This document shows positions 1-7,303 of a stretch of 64,000 nt of DNA, piece after piece. The stretch is from an uncultured Rhodospirillaceae bacterium (GTDB taxonomy: Bacteria > Pseudomonadota > Alphaproteobacteria > CAAGCB01 > CAG-977), in assembly GCA_900550445.1 (NCBI GenBank), contig URSF01000002.1:61226-125225 (forward strand), written 5' to 3'. Within the stretch, counting starts at the first letter, position 1, and each line of letters begins with the position of its first letter. A model generated the notes under the pieces. It had not been told where the DNA came from, searched no databases, and worked only from the letters and a program-made list of their open reading frames with translations. Both the position numbers and the translations under genes were made by a program.

Positions 1-1
1 G

Positions 2-490
2 CCGTCCGGCGACGTGATTGTCGGTCGGCTGAACGCTTTGCGCGACGCTTTGGAAATCCGGGCGATTACTCCGCGCGAACATGCGGCAGAACGTGAAATT
101 ATTTTAGAAGCGCTGCTGCCCTCTAATCCTTTTTACCGTATGGACCCGGTGCCCGTTCCGCGGGATATTTTAGAAGGAGCCACCGCTCTGCGCCGTGTCG
201 AAATGCTGCAAAATTTAAAGCTGATTACGCCCGCGGAAGCAAAAAAAGAAAAAGCCGCGATTGAAAAGCTGACATATGCCAAAATCGGTATGACCGGCAG
301 TGACGGGCAGTCCAGACCGGAAACGGCAAAGTGTATTCAAAAGTGCTTAAGTGTTCCGTGTACGCCGTGTGCACCGGCGACAAAGTCTGTCGTTAAAAAG
401 ACCGCGGTAAAAAAAGCGGCTCCGGCGAAAAAAGCGACGGCCAAACCGGCGCCGGTAAAAAAGACGACTTCGGCGCTTTGTCCCTGCTGA
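2..490 (+). CDS. Unknown protein with tandem helical motif, Cys cluster and Lys/Ala/Pro tail (5' partial)
   Basis: The frame is open from the first bases of the window, so the gene very likely begins to the left; a GTG at 14 is only the first possible start inside. I do not recognise the family. Two similar helical blocks can be seen, each with an ITP.E...E...I...L pattern (the motif ITPREHAAER near the start and ITPAEAKKEK further on), which resembles short SHOCT-like segments. After these comes a cysteine cluster spaced C-x3-C-x4-C-x2-C, then a tail of about 40 residues made almost only of Lys, Ala, Pro, Val and Thr, like histone-H1-type tails, ending in CPC. The cluster could bind metal and the tail nucleic acid, but this is inference. 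zupT follows after 15 bases and may be co-transcribed. Confidence 0.6.
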   Translation, partial: PSGDVIVGRLNALRDALEIRAITPREHAAEREIILEALLPSNPFYRMDPVPVPRDILEGATALRRVEMLQNLKLITPAEAKKEKAAIEKLTYAKIGMTGSDGQSRPETAKCIQKCLSVPCTPCAPATKSVVKKTAVKKAAPAKKATAKPAPVKKTTSALCPC

Positions 491-505
491 TAAAAGGAAA
501 TAACA

Positions 506-1282
506 ATGTTGACACAACCTGCCGTCCGGGCTTTGCTTTTATCTTCTGCCGCCGGGTTATCGACATTGCTGGGGGCGGCGGTTATTTGTTTTACAAACGG
601 CCGCAATGAACGCATGTTGTCCGTCGCGCTGGGGTTCGCCGCCGGAATTATGCTCAGTGTTTCTTTTACGGATTTGTATCCGAATGCAGAATTGCTGTTT
701 CGCGCAATTCATTCGGATAAGATGGCTGTTTCTTTTTCTGTTTTATTTTTAATTGCGGGATTGCTGATCGCCGCGATGATTGACCGGTTTGTACCGCATG
801 AAGCTTATGATCCTTTGACTGGGGAAACGCCGCATAAAAATCTTTTCCGTGTCGGAGTTGTTTCCACGATTGCAATCGGCTTGCACAATTTTCCCGAAGG
901 AATCGCCACTTTTATGGCGGGGTATAAGGATATTTCGCTCGGGGTATCAATCACTTTGGCGATTTCGTTGCATAACATTCCGGAAGGAATTGCCGTCGCC
1001 ATGCCGATTTATTACGCCACCAACAATAAAAGAAAAGCCGTGTTTTATACGTTTTTGTCAGGCGCAGCCGAACCGGTCGGCGCTTTGGCTGCTTTTTTGG
1101 TGCTGCGTCCGTTTATTGACGATTTCGTCCTGGGTGCCGTTTTTGCTGCCGTCGCCGGGATCATGATTTATATTACAATTGAAGAACTGATCCCGTCGTC
1201 ACGACAGTATGGGCATGATAAAGAAGCTTTGCTGGCAACCTTTACGGGTATATGTTTGATGCCGTTGTCACATGTTATTTGA
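506..1282 (+). CDS. zupT: ZIP-family divalent metal transporter (ZupT-type)
   Basis: Inner-membrane importer of zinc and other divalent metals, 258 residues, the normal size for ZupT. The two family signature helices are present: HNFPEG at residues 127-132 and HNIPEG at 156-161. Their His, Asn and Glu side chains form the binuclear metal site in characterised ZIP proteins. A third conserved segment, EELIPSS, starts at residue 226. About eight hydrophobic helices can be traced. The intracellular loop between helices 3 and 4 (about residues 93-115) is short and not His-rich, as in ZupT. The gene starts 15 bases after the preceding gene and its end overlaps the convergent ankyrin gene by 8 bases. 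Substrate preference among Zn, Fe, Mn and Co cannot be told from sequence. Confidence 0.9.
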   Translation: MLTQPAVRALLLSSAAGLSTLLGAAVICFTNGRNERMLSVALGFAAGIMLSVSFTDLYPNAELLFRAIHSDKMAVSFSVLFLIAGLLIAAMIDRFVPHEAYDPLTGETPHKNLFRVGVVSTIAIGLHNFPEGIATFMAGYKDISLGVSITLAISLHNIPEGIAVAMPIYYATNNKRKAVFYTFLSGAAEPVGALAAFLVLRPFIDDFVLGAVFAAVAGIMIYITIEELIPSSRQYGHDKEALLATFTGICLMPLSHVI

Positions 1283-1847
1283 CAAATAACAGCCCGGGAA
1301 TTTCGGTGCCTCTCAGGTCAAAATTCATTTCAACATAATCGGCGGCAGTTTTTCCGCTTTTATCTTTAATCGTTTTATCAGCGCCGTTGTTCAGCAGCAT
1401 TTTGGTTATTTCGGGCGACGGATTAAACGTTGCCGCCAGCATTAACGCCGTCTGTCCTTTATCGTCGACCGCGTTGATGTCAATTCCGTTTTTCGTTAAA
1501 AACGGAATGATTTCCGGATCCTGATTATGTTTGACGGCAATCATTAAACAAGTCTGTCCGTCCTGCAAAGGGCGTTTCAGGTTAATGCCGTTTTGCACCG
1601 CCTGCTGAATTTCGGATACGTTTCCATCTTCCATTAAATGAACCAGCATTTCTGTCATTTTATCTAACCTGACGGATCTGGAATGCGCTTTTGTTTCGTT
1701 TTCCGGTTCTGCAGTTTTTGGGGCGCTGCGCTTTTTTTGCTTTTCTTTCTTTTCTTTCTTTTGTTCGCTGTCTTCGGGGGTAACTTTTATGGTTAAAAGC
1801 AAAATTAACGCAATAAAGGCGATTCCTGCAACAACAAATCCAAACAT
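1275..1847 (-). CDS. Membrane-anchored ankyrin-repeat protein
   Basis: 190 residues from the ATG at 1847. The frame is open further upstream, but reading from there would translate the poly-C tract as a proline run, and the ATG at 1847 has a good ribosome binding site (GGAG, 7 bases upstream). A hydrophobic helix at about residues 2-22 anchors the protein, followed by a Lys/Glu-rich linker and then about three ankyrin repeats (for example the DGQTCLMIAV and KGQTALMLAA segments) to the end. It probably binds a protein partner at the membrane; no partner or function is known. It converges on zupT with an 8-base overlap. Its leader is unusual: a palindrome, 18 consecutive C residues in the transcript and a hairpin covering the binding site (separate entries). 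Confidence 0.85.
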   Translation of the reverse strand: MFGFVVAGIAFIALILLLTIKVTPEDSEQKKEKKEKQKKRSAPKTAEPENETKAHSRSVRLDKMTEMLVHLMEDGNVSEIQQAVQNGINLKRPLQDGQTCLMIAVKHNQDPEIIPFLTKNGIDINAVDDKGQTALMLAATFNPSPEITKMLLNNGADKTIKDKSGKTAADYVEMNFDLRGTEIPGLLFVK

Positions 1848-1853
1848 GTCAAT

Positions 1854-1881
1854 TCTCCAATTAGTAGTTAATGATTGGAGA
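1854..1881 (-). promoter_or_regulatory. Hairpin over the ribosome binding site of the ankyrin gene
   Basis: In the minus-strand transcript TCTCCAAT (1881-1874) is the exact complement of ATTGGAGA (1861-1854), with a 12-base loop. The second arm contains the GGAG binding site of the ankyrin gene starting at 1847, so the folded form would hide it. The arm lies directly beside the poly-C tract. The pairing is read directly from sequence; a regulatory role is inference. Confidence 0.5.
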
Positions 1882-1884
1882 GGT

Positions 1885-1902
1885 GGGGGGGGGGGGGGGG
1901 GG
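1885..1902. repeat. 18-base poly-G / poly-C homopolymer
   Basis: An uninterrupted run of 18 G on the plus strand (C in the ankyrin-gene transcript), lying 38 bases upstream of the ankyrin start codon. Tracts of this kind change length by slipped-strand mispairing and drive phase variation in other bacteria. Here the tract is in the leader, so a change would alter spacing rather than frame. Assembly or sequencing error in the exact length cannot be excluded. Confidence 0.8.
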
Positions 1903-1903
1903 A

Positions 1904-1920
1904 TACAATATATAATTGTA
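1904..1920 (-). promoter_or_regulatory. Short palindrome and possible -10 region of the ankyrin gene
   Basis: TACAAT-5 bases-ATTGTA forms a perfect inverted repeat just upstream of the poly-C tract. Read on the minus strand it also offers AT-rich -10-like hexamers (TACAAT, TATATT). It could be an operator overlapping the promoter. No clear -35 was found, so the assignment is weak. Confidence 0.25.
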
Positions 1921-2045
1921 CCGTTTTGATCTAAGATAAAACTTGCGCGGCTTGTTTGTAATCCTTTTTCCCGTAACCTCAAAAAAAACAGTGAAACTTT
2001 AAATCATTATAAAGTATATGTCAATCTTTTACAAAAAGATCAACA

Positions 2046-2083
2046 AAAAGGAGCTGTTCAGCTCCTTTTGATTTTTTATTCTT
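2046..2083. terminator. Rho-independent terminator at the end of hisD
   Basis: A perfect 10-base stem, AAAAGGAGCT / AGCTCCTTTT with a 4-base loop, spans 2046-2069. On the minus strand the stem is followed by TTTTTGTTG, which suits hisD ending at 2085. On the plus strand a T-rich stretch follows too, so it may work both ways. Confidence 0.85.
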
Positions 2084-2084
2084 T

Positions 2085-3380
2085 TTATTGTTTTAGTCGT
2101 TTGCGTACCGAATTCGCATGGGCGGTCAATCCTTCCGCTTCGCCCAACAAAACGGCGGCCCGTCCGATTTCTTTTAACGTGTTCGCCGTACAGGAAAGAA
2201 TTGTCGTGCGTTTCATAAAGCTCTGAACGCCCAGGCCAGATGAAAAACGGGCGCTGCGCGCTGTCGGCAGAACATGATTCGGACCGCCGATATAATCGCC
2301 GACGGCTTCGGGAGTATGATGTCCCAGAAATACGGATCCCGCGTGGTGTACATGTCTGCATAATTCTTCCGGATCCCGGACGCAGAGTTCCAAATGTTCC
2401 GGAGCGATTCGGTCAGCCAGAACACCGGACTGGTTTTTCAAATCTTCAACGAAAATAACGGCGCCGTTGTCTTCCCAGCTTTTCCGCGCGATAGCTTCCC
2501 GGGAAAGCGTTTTTAACTGCTTTTCCGTTTCGTCGGTCACCCGGCGCGCAAAGTCGGTATCGTCGGTAATTAAAATCGACTGGGCGGAAACGTCGTGTTC
2601 CGCCTGGGATAATAAATCGGCCGCCACCCATTCGGGGTTGGCCGAATTATCGGCAATAACCAGAATTTCGGACGGTCCGGCGATCATGTCAATGCCGACG
2701 CGGCCGAAGACCTGCCGTTTCGCCGCGGCGACAAAAGCATTACCGGGGCCGACGATCATGTCGACCGGTTTAATGGTTTGTGTCCCGAACGCCAAAGCGC
2801 CGATCGCCTGCGCGCCGCCGATACGATAGATTTCATCTATGCCGACACAGTCTGCCGCCGCTAAAACCAGCGGATTGATTTTTCCTCCCGGAGCCGGCAC
2901 AACCATTACAATACGCTTCACTCCTGCGACTTTTGCCGGAACCGCGTTCATCAAAACCGAAGACGGATACGCCGCTGTGCCACCCGGAACATACAGCCCC
3001 GCCGCCATAACCGGCGTCCAGCGCCAGCCCAGCAGAGCGCCTGTTTCATCATTGAAAAAATGGTTTTCGGGCAGCTGTTTTTCATGGAAAGCTTCGATTC
3101 TTTCCGCTGCCAGATACAAAGCGTCCAGCGTTTCTTTGTCGCACGCGGCGACCGCCTGTTCGATTTCTTCGGCGCTGATCCGCATCGTCTGTTCAGTCAG
3201 GTCCAGCTTGTCGAATTTATTTGTGTAATCCAGAACCGCTTTGTCGCCGTGCAGGCGGACATTTTCCAAAATTTCCGCGACAACGGCGTTAACGTCGGCG
3301 GCGTTTTCACGTTTTGAAGCCAAAAAGGCCGCGAAATTTTTTTCAAAATCCGAATCGCGAATATCAAGCGTTAAAGTCAT
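2085..3380 (-). CDS. hisD: Histidinol dehydrogenase
   Basis: Catalyses the last two steps of histidine synthesis, oxidising L-histidinol to L-histidine with two NAD+ and a catalytic zinc. It has 431 residues, normal for the family. Conserved segments include the GPGNAFV and GPSEILVIAD stretches in the NAD-binding half and GGPNHVLPT near the C-terminus. I prefer the ATG at 3380, because its ribosome binding site GGAG sits 6 bases upstream; a TTG at 3383 is also in frame but too close to it. The gene overlaps the end of hisG by 17 bases, so the two are translationally coupled. The terminator at 2046 ends the unit. Confidence 0.95.
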   Translation of the reverse strand: MTLTLDIRDSDFEKNFAAFLASKRENAADVNAVVAEILENVRLHGDKAVLDYTNKFDKLDLTEQTMRISAEEIEQAVAACDKETLDALYLAAERIEAFHEKQLPENHFFNDETGALLGWRWTPVMAAGLYVPGGTAAYPSSVLMNAVPAKVAGVKRIVMVVPAPGGKINPLVLAAADCVGIDEIYRIGGAQAIGALAFGTQTIKPVDMIVGPGNAFVAAAKRQVFGRVGIDMIAGPSEILVIADNSANPEWVAADLLSQAEHDVSAQSILITDDTDFARRVTDETEKQLKTLSREAIARKSWEDNGAVIFVEDLKNQSGVLADRIAPEHLELCVRDPEELCRHVHHAGSVFLGHHTPEAVGDYIGGPNHVLPTARSARFSSGLGVQSFMKRTTILSCTANTLKEIGRAAVLLGEAEGLTAHANSVRKRLKQ

Positions 3381-4020
3381 CAAGAGCTCCTTTAAATTTA
3401 TCCAGCCAACCGGTCAGTTCGCCGGTTCTGGTTTTAAACGCCGTCCGGTTGACAATCAGCCGCGCGGAAACGTCCAAAATGTGATCTATTTCAACCAGTC
3501 CGTTGGCTTTTAACGTTGCTCCCGAAGAAACAACGTCAACAATTCTGTGGCATAAACCGATCGTCGGCGCCAGTTCCATCGCGCCGGATAACTTGACGCA
3601 TTCCGCCTGAATACCTTTGGACTGATAGTATTTTTTGGTGATGTTCGGATATTTCGTCGCAACGCGGACATGTCCGGCACGCGCCAGATTGTCTTCCGTA
3701 TATCCGGCCGGAGCGGCCGCGGACATACGGCATTTTCCGATTCCCAGATCTATCGGCGCATAAATTTCGGGATAATCAAATTCGGCCAGAACGTCGTTGC
3801 CGCAAACGCCGATCTGCGCGGCGCCGAAAGCGACAAACGTCGCTACGTCAAAGCTGCGCACGCGAATCAGCTCTACATCGTCCAGATTCGTTTTAAAACG
3901 CAGCAGACGGGAATTTTTGTCAAAAAAAGCGTCTTCGGGTTTTATGCCGACGGCGTTAAAAAAAGGAATGGTTTCTTCTAAGATACGCCCTTTGGGCAAA
4001 GCAATAATTAATTTCGGCAT
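3364..4020 (-). CDS. hisG: ATP phosphoribosyltransferase, short form
   Basis: First step of histidine synthesis: ATP plus PRPP gives phosphoribosyl-ATP. It has 218 residues and begins with the typical PKLIIALPKGRI. The PRPP-binding region VDVVSSGATLKAN is clear. The length corresponds to the short HisG form, which lacks the C-terminal regulatory domain and in known cases needs the HisRS-like partner HisZ for activity and feedback control by histidine. No hisZ lies in this window. It sits between murA (5 bases away) and hisD (17-base overlap) on the same strand, an arrangement familiar from alphaproteobacteria. Confidence 0.95.
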   Translation of the reverse strand: MPKLIIALPKGRILEETIPFFNAVGIKPEDAFFDKNSRLLRFKTNLDDVELIRVRSFDVATFVAFGAAQIGVCGNDVLAEFDYPEIYAPIDLGIGKCRMSAAAPAGYTEDNLARAGHVRVATKYPNITKKYYQSKGIQAECVKLSGAMELAPTIGLCHRIVDVVSSGATLKANGLVEIDHILDVSARLIVNRTAFKTRTGELTGWLDKFKGALDDFNA

Positions 4021-4025
4021 CAGTT

Positions 4026-5303
4026 TTATTCCCCGTGCAAACGTTCAATGCGCGCCCCGCAGGAAGACAGCTTTTCTTCCAGATGTTCGTATCCTCTGTC
4101 CAAATGATAAACGCGGTTGACGATTGTTTCTCCCTCTGCGGCCAGCCCGGCCAAAATCAGTCCCATGGACGCGCGCAGATCCGTTGCCATGACTTCCGCC
4201 CCCGACAGATGCGGCACACCGCGGACGATTGCCGAAGATACGCCGTGCACATTAATGTTTGCCCCCATGCGGGCCAATTCGGGGACATGCATGAAACGGT
4301 TTTCAAAAATGGATTCGGTGATCAGCGACGCGCCGCTGACCGTTGTCAGCAAAGCCGTCAGCTGCGCCTGTACGTCGGTCGGAAAACCGGGATACGGTTC
4401 CGTCATAACGTCCGTTCCGATCAGATAGGCGTCAGACGCATCGGAAATAAAGCCGTTTTCTGTTTCCGTAATCGTTACCCCTATATCGGTTAAAACGTGG
4501 GCGACGGCGGCCATAATGTTCAGCGGTGAATCGACGATTTCGATTTTTCCGCGCGTAATCGCGGCCGCAATGGCATAAGACGCCGCTTCGATTCTGTCGG
4601 CAATGACTTTGTGAACGGCTGCGTGCAGCCTGTCCACCCCGTCGACGGTCAGCGTATCCGTGCCCAATCCCTGTATTTTTGCCCCCATTTTGATCAGACA
4701 TTCGGCCAAGTCGGTAATTTCCGGTTCGCGGGCGGCGTTTTTAATTACGGTGCGTCCTTCGGCCAAAGCCGCCGCCATTAAAATATTTTCCGTGCCGCCG
4801 ACAGTGACTTTCGGAAACAAAATTTCCGTTCCCTTTAATCGTTTGCCGTTTGTAAAGGCAATGATATATCCTTCTTTGATTTTGATTTCTGCACCCATTT
4901 TTTCCAAAGCGGACAGGTGCAAATCAACCGGCCGCGTTCCGATGGCGCAGCCGCCGGGCAAAGAAACTTTCGCTTTGCCGAACCGCGCCAGCAGCGGCCC
5001 CAGAACCAAAATAGACGCCCGCATTTTGCGCACGATTTCATACGGCGCTTTCAGATTGAAAATATTGGACGCGTCAAAACACAGCGCTCCGCCGTCCAAG
5101 TCCGTCAATGTCAGCTTTACCCCATGCTGAGCCAGCAGATTTGTCATTGTCATGATGTCCGCCAGGTGGGGCAGATTTGTCAGCGTCAGTGTTTCTTCGG
5201 ACAACAGGCTGGCGGCCATTAACGGCAAAGCCGCGTTTTTCGCGCCGCTGATTTTAATTCTGCCGTTTAATGCGACGCCGCCGATAATACGAATACGATC
5301 CAT
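4026..5303 (-). CDS. murA: UDP-N-acetylglucosamine 1-carboxyvinyltransferase
   Basis: Transfers enolpyruvate from PEP to UDP-GlcNAc, the committed cytoplasmic step of peptidoglycan synthesis. It has 425 residues, typical of the family. Lys22-Asn23 of the substrate-binding segment GAKNAALP and the catalytic loop GGCAIGTRPVDLHL with Cys119 are present, so the enzyme should be sensitive to fosfomycin in principle. It leads the murA-hisG-hisD minus-strand unit. UDP-GlcNAc is provided by glmS and glmU near 44-47 kb. Confidence 0.96.
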   Translation of the reverse strand: MDRIRIIGGVALNGRIKISGAKNAALPLMAASLLSEETLTLTNLPHLADIMTMTNLLAQHGVKLTLTDLDGGALCFDASNIFNLKAPYEIVRKMRASILVLGPLLARFGKAKVSLPGGCAIGTRPVDLHLSALEKMGAEIKIKEGYIIAFTNGKRLKGTEILFPKVTVGGTENILMAAALAEGRTVIKNAAREPEITDLAECLIKMGAKIQGLGTDTLTVDGVDRLHAAVHKVIADRIEAASYAIAAAITRGKIEIVDSPLNIMAAVAHVLTDIGVTITETENGFISDASDAYLIGTDVMTEPYPGFPTDVQAQLTALLTTVSGASLITESIFENRFMHVPELARMGANINVHGVSSAIVRGVPHLSGAEVMATDLRASMGLILAGLAAEGETIVNRVYHLDRGYEHLEEKLSSCGARIERLHGE

Positions 5304-5368
5304 TCGGTTACCTTTAAAGTACAGCTAAAATACAGATCCTTTTAATCTACTCGGGCCGACAGGGCAAG

Positions 5369-5527
5369 TCATTTCCCTTCTTTGGCCGGATTTTGCTGTT
5401 TTTCGCCGGATTTTTTTTCTTTCAGCCGTTCGCGTTCTTCGATTTGCCTTTTGCGCAGAATCAAGTTGTGACGCAACATTTCCGCCTGTTTTTCCAACTT
5501 GTTCTGCCGGGATTCGGAATCAGACAT
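5369..5527 (-). CDS. Small charged protein upstream of murA
   Basis: A 52-residue reading frame starting at the ATG at 5527, with GGGAG 8 bases upstream. An in-frame ATG at 5533 is too close to that site. The sequence is highly charged, mostly one long amphipathic helix with the motif LRHNLILRKRQ and a Lys/Glu-rich end. Small basic proteins with a similar alternating Leu/Arg helix occur near murA in other alphaproteobacteria, from memory, but I cannot name a family. It lies 66 bases upstream of murA and points the same way, so it may head that operon. No function is proposed. Confidence 0.6.
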   Translation of the reverse strand: MSDSESRQNKLEKQAEMLRHNLILRKRQIEERERLKEKKSGEKQQNPAKEGK

Positions 5528-5605
5528 TTTCATAACTCCCTGATGCGTTTTTAAAAGATGATAGCCGATTTTAAAAGAAGTTCATCAATAAAATAATTTT
5601 TTTGC

Positions 5606-5634
5606 TTGCACGCGGGAAATAATTCTTATATCTT
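5606..5634 (+). promoter_or_regulatory. Likely promoter of tRNA-Thr
   Basis: TTGCAC at 5606-5611 and TATCTT at 5629-5634 are separated by 17 bases, and transcription would begin a few bases before the tRNA at 5647. The -10 match is modest. Confidence 0.4.
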
Positions 5635-5646
5635 TCCGCTTGCGCC

Positions 5647-5721
<75 letters not shown>

Positions 5722-5724
5722 TTT

Positions 5725-5758
5725 AAAACCCGCGGAAACATTGACTTTTGCGGGTTTT
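5725..5758 (+). terminator. Hairpin after tRNA-Thr, probable terminator
   Basis: AAAACCCGC (5725-5733) pairs with GCGGGTTTT (5750-5758) around a 16-base loop, starting 4 bases after the tRNA CCA end. The T-run is only four long, so termination would be moderate. Confidence 0.5.
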
Positions 5759-5778
5759 ATGTTGCCTAAAAAATAGGC

Positions 5779-5818
5779 ACGTTAGACGAGACGTTAGACA
5801 ACGTTAGTCGTCTAACGT
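5779..5818. repeat. Cluster of four ACGTTAGAC-type 9-mers with an 11-base inverted repeat
   Basis: ACGTTAGAC occurs at 5779-5787 and 5791-5799, ACGTTAGTC at 5801-5809, and the inverted form GTCTAACGT at 5810-5818. The outermost bases form a perfect 11-base inverted repeat, ACGTTAGACGA (5779-5789) / TCGTCTAACGT (5808-5818). The cluster lies 58 bases after the tRNA end. It looks like multiple binding sites for one protein, possibly a recombinase arm-site cluster left at a tRNA integration site. Confidence 0.7.
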
Positions 5819-5841
5819 CGGACGCGAGAAAAGTAAGTAAA

Positions 5842-6770
5842 ATGGCCGCTCTACTGTTTTTAAAAAAGAAAATAATCAAACTGGCAACGTGTTTGATCCC
5901 CGGCAGGGACAGGCGGCGTTTGATGCGAAAACGGCTGGAATGCCGCTGGGGGTGTCTGCAAACTGCGGCGTACGATATTTATTTTGACAGTGTCTGGCAC
6001 AAACATGCCGGGCTGCTGAAAAACGCGGATAAGATAGACACCTTGATTTTAGGGGACAGTCACGCTCAATTCGGCATCGTTCCTTTTTTAATGGGATCAG
6101 GCGCTTATAATTATGCTTTTAATGCCAACAGTCTGTATGAAACTTTTGAATCGCTGAAATTTGCCGCAGGACGTTGTAAAAACCTGAAAACGGTTATTTT
6201 AATGTGTTCGTTTTATAACGGCGGTTACAGCCTGATCCGCGGATCGGAGGCCTGGCATTGCAGAATTCTGGCCAAAAAGTTTGCCATGAATTATGATTTT
6301 TCTCTGAATCCGGGGTATGATTTTGATTTTTATGATAAAATTATTGAGAAACTTAGCCCCGATCCCGATAAAGTCTGTTGTCAGGGGTATGATTTTGTCG
6401 GGCAGAGAATAAACCGTTCAACCAAAAAACGCGGGAACGCGCTCTGCATCATTATAAAATTTATCAAAAATATGATAATCAATGGCCGCTGCTGGAAGAA
6501 ATCTGCCAATTCTGCGCGTCAGCCGGGATACGTCCGGTTATTGTTGATTCTCCGACGCGCAGCGATTATACGGCTGTGTTGGACGAAGTGGGAAAAGGTG
6601 CCGATTTGTCCGCCGACCTGAAGCAAATTGCAAAACGGCTCGGCGTTTTGTTTGTTGAAATGTCCGGCGGTTTTGATGACGAAGACTTTGCCGACGCCGA
6701 TCATCTGAACTTTAACGGCGCGGTAAAGCTGACGCGGCGGCTGATGGATTCCGTTGATATTAAACAATAA
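5842..6770 (+). pseudogene. SGNH/GDSL-type hydrolase-like gene, broken by a frameshift
   Basis: Two frames together encode one protein of about 309 residues. The first (from the ATG at 5842) holds the block I motif GDSH at residues 71-74 after a short basic N-terminal segment. The second holds the C-terminal block with ADADHLNFNGA, the Asp-x-x-His part of the SGNH catalytic set. The reading frame moves back by one base at a run of six A (6424-6429); one extra A there would restore a continuous protein. SGNH proteins of this layout often add or remove O-acyl groups on surface sugars, so a link to the glycan genes nearby is possible. It follows tRNA-Thr and the repeat cluster and may have been acquired. 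The shift could be a real mutation, phase variation or a sequencing error. Confidence 0.7.
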
Positions 6771-6771
6771 A

Positions 6772-7290
6772 TTACTTGTTCCACGGCATTTTGGATAATA
6801 CGGCGGCCATACCGCATGAATTGGTTATTCCCGCAAACAACAGACCACAGCCGACCAGCCCCGAAAGTACGGATCCCAGCGGCGTCAGCGTCAAAGACAA
6901 AACGCTGCCCGCTAAAACAAGCGATCCTGCGATTATCCGGACCTGGCGTTCAATCGAAATGACGGAACGTTTTGCAACGGCGTCCGTTTTCTTGTTTAAA
7001 GCATTCATGCCGCCTTTGATAATCGCGACGTTTTTATACCCGGCGTCTTCCAGTTTTCGCGCCGCGACAGAAGCTCTTTTCCCGCTTTGGCACAAAACAT
7101 AAACGGTTTCGCCGGTTAAACCGTGGGTGCTGATGAATTCTTCCGCGTCGAAACGGGGCAGTTCGATAAAATAATGTTTGCGCTTTAACGCCATATCCGA
7201 ATGTTCATTGCCGTTTCTGACGTCAACAATAACGGCGTTGTCGGGGACGTCATCTAAATCGACTTGATTTTTATAGAGTTCGTCTGTCAT
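6772..7290 (-). CDS. Membrane rhodanese, YgaP-like
   Basis: 172 residues from the ATG at 7290, chosen because AAGGAAAC lies just upstream; an earlier in-frame start at 7341 would overlap the preceding gene. The N-terminal rhodanese domain (residues 1-105) has the active-site loop CQSGKRAS with Cys67, which carries the persulfide. The C-terminal part has two hydrophobic helices (about 118-155), matching the rhodanese plus DUF2892 architecture of the E. coli inner-membrane protein YgaP. It begins 13 bases after the CoA-disulfide reductase-rhodanese gene on the same strand, so the pair is an operon handling sulfane sulfur or persulfides. No regulator gene (CstR, BigR) is adjacent. Confidence 0.88.
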   Translation of the reverse strand: MTDELYKNQVDLDDVPDNAVIVDVRNGNEHSDMALKRKHYFIELPRFDAEEFISTHGLTGETVYVLCQSGKRASVAARKLEDAGYKNVAIIKGGMNALNKKTDAVAKRSVISIERQVRIIAGSLVLAGSVLSLTLTPLGSVLSGLVGCGLLFAGITNSCGMAAVLSKMPWNK

Positions 7291-7303
7291 CGGATTGTTT
7301 CCT

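Noticed and set aside
1848..1982. Extended N-terminus of the ankyrin protein reading the poly-C tract as prolines
   Set aside because: A good ribosome binding site and a hydrophobic helix place the start at 1847; the upstream part has no similar support and would change frame with tract length.
6400..6440. Programmed -1 frameshifting at CCAAAAAAC
   Set aside because: In the reading frame the codons are AAA AAA preceded by C, so a slip would place CAA under a lysine tRNA in the P site. This is a poor slippery site, and no clear downstream stimulator was seen.
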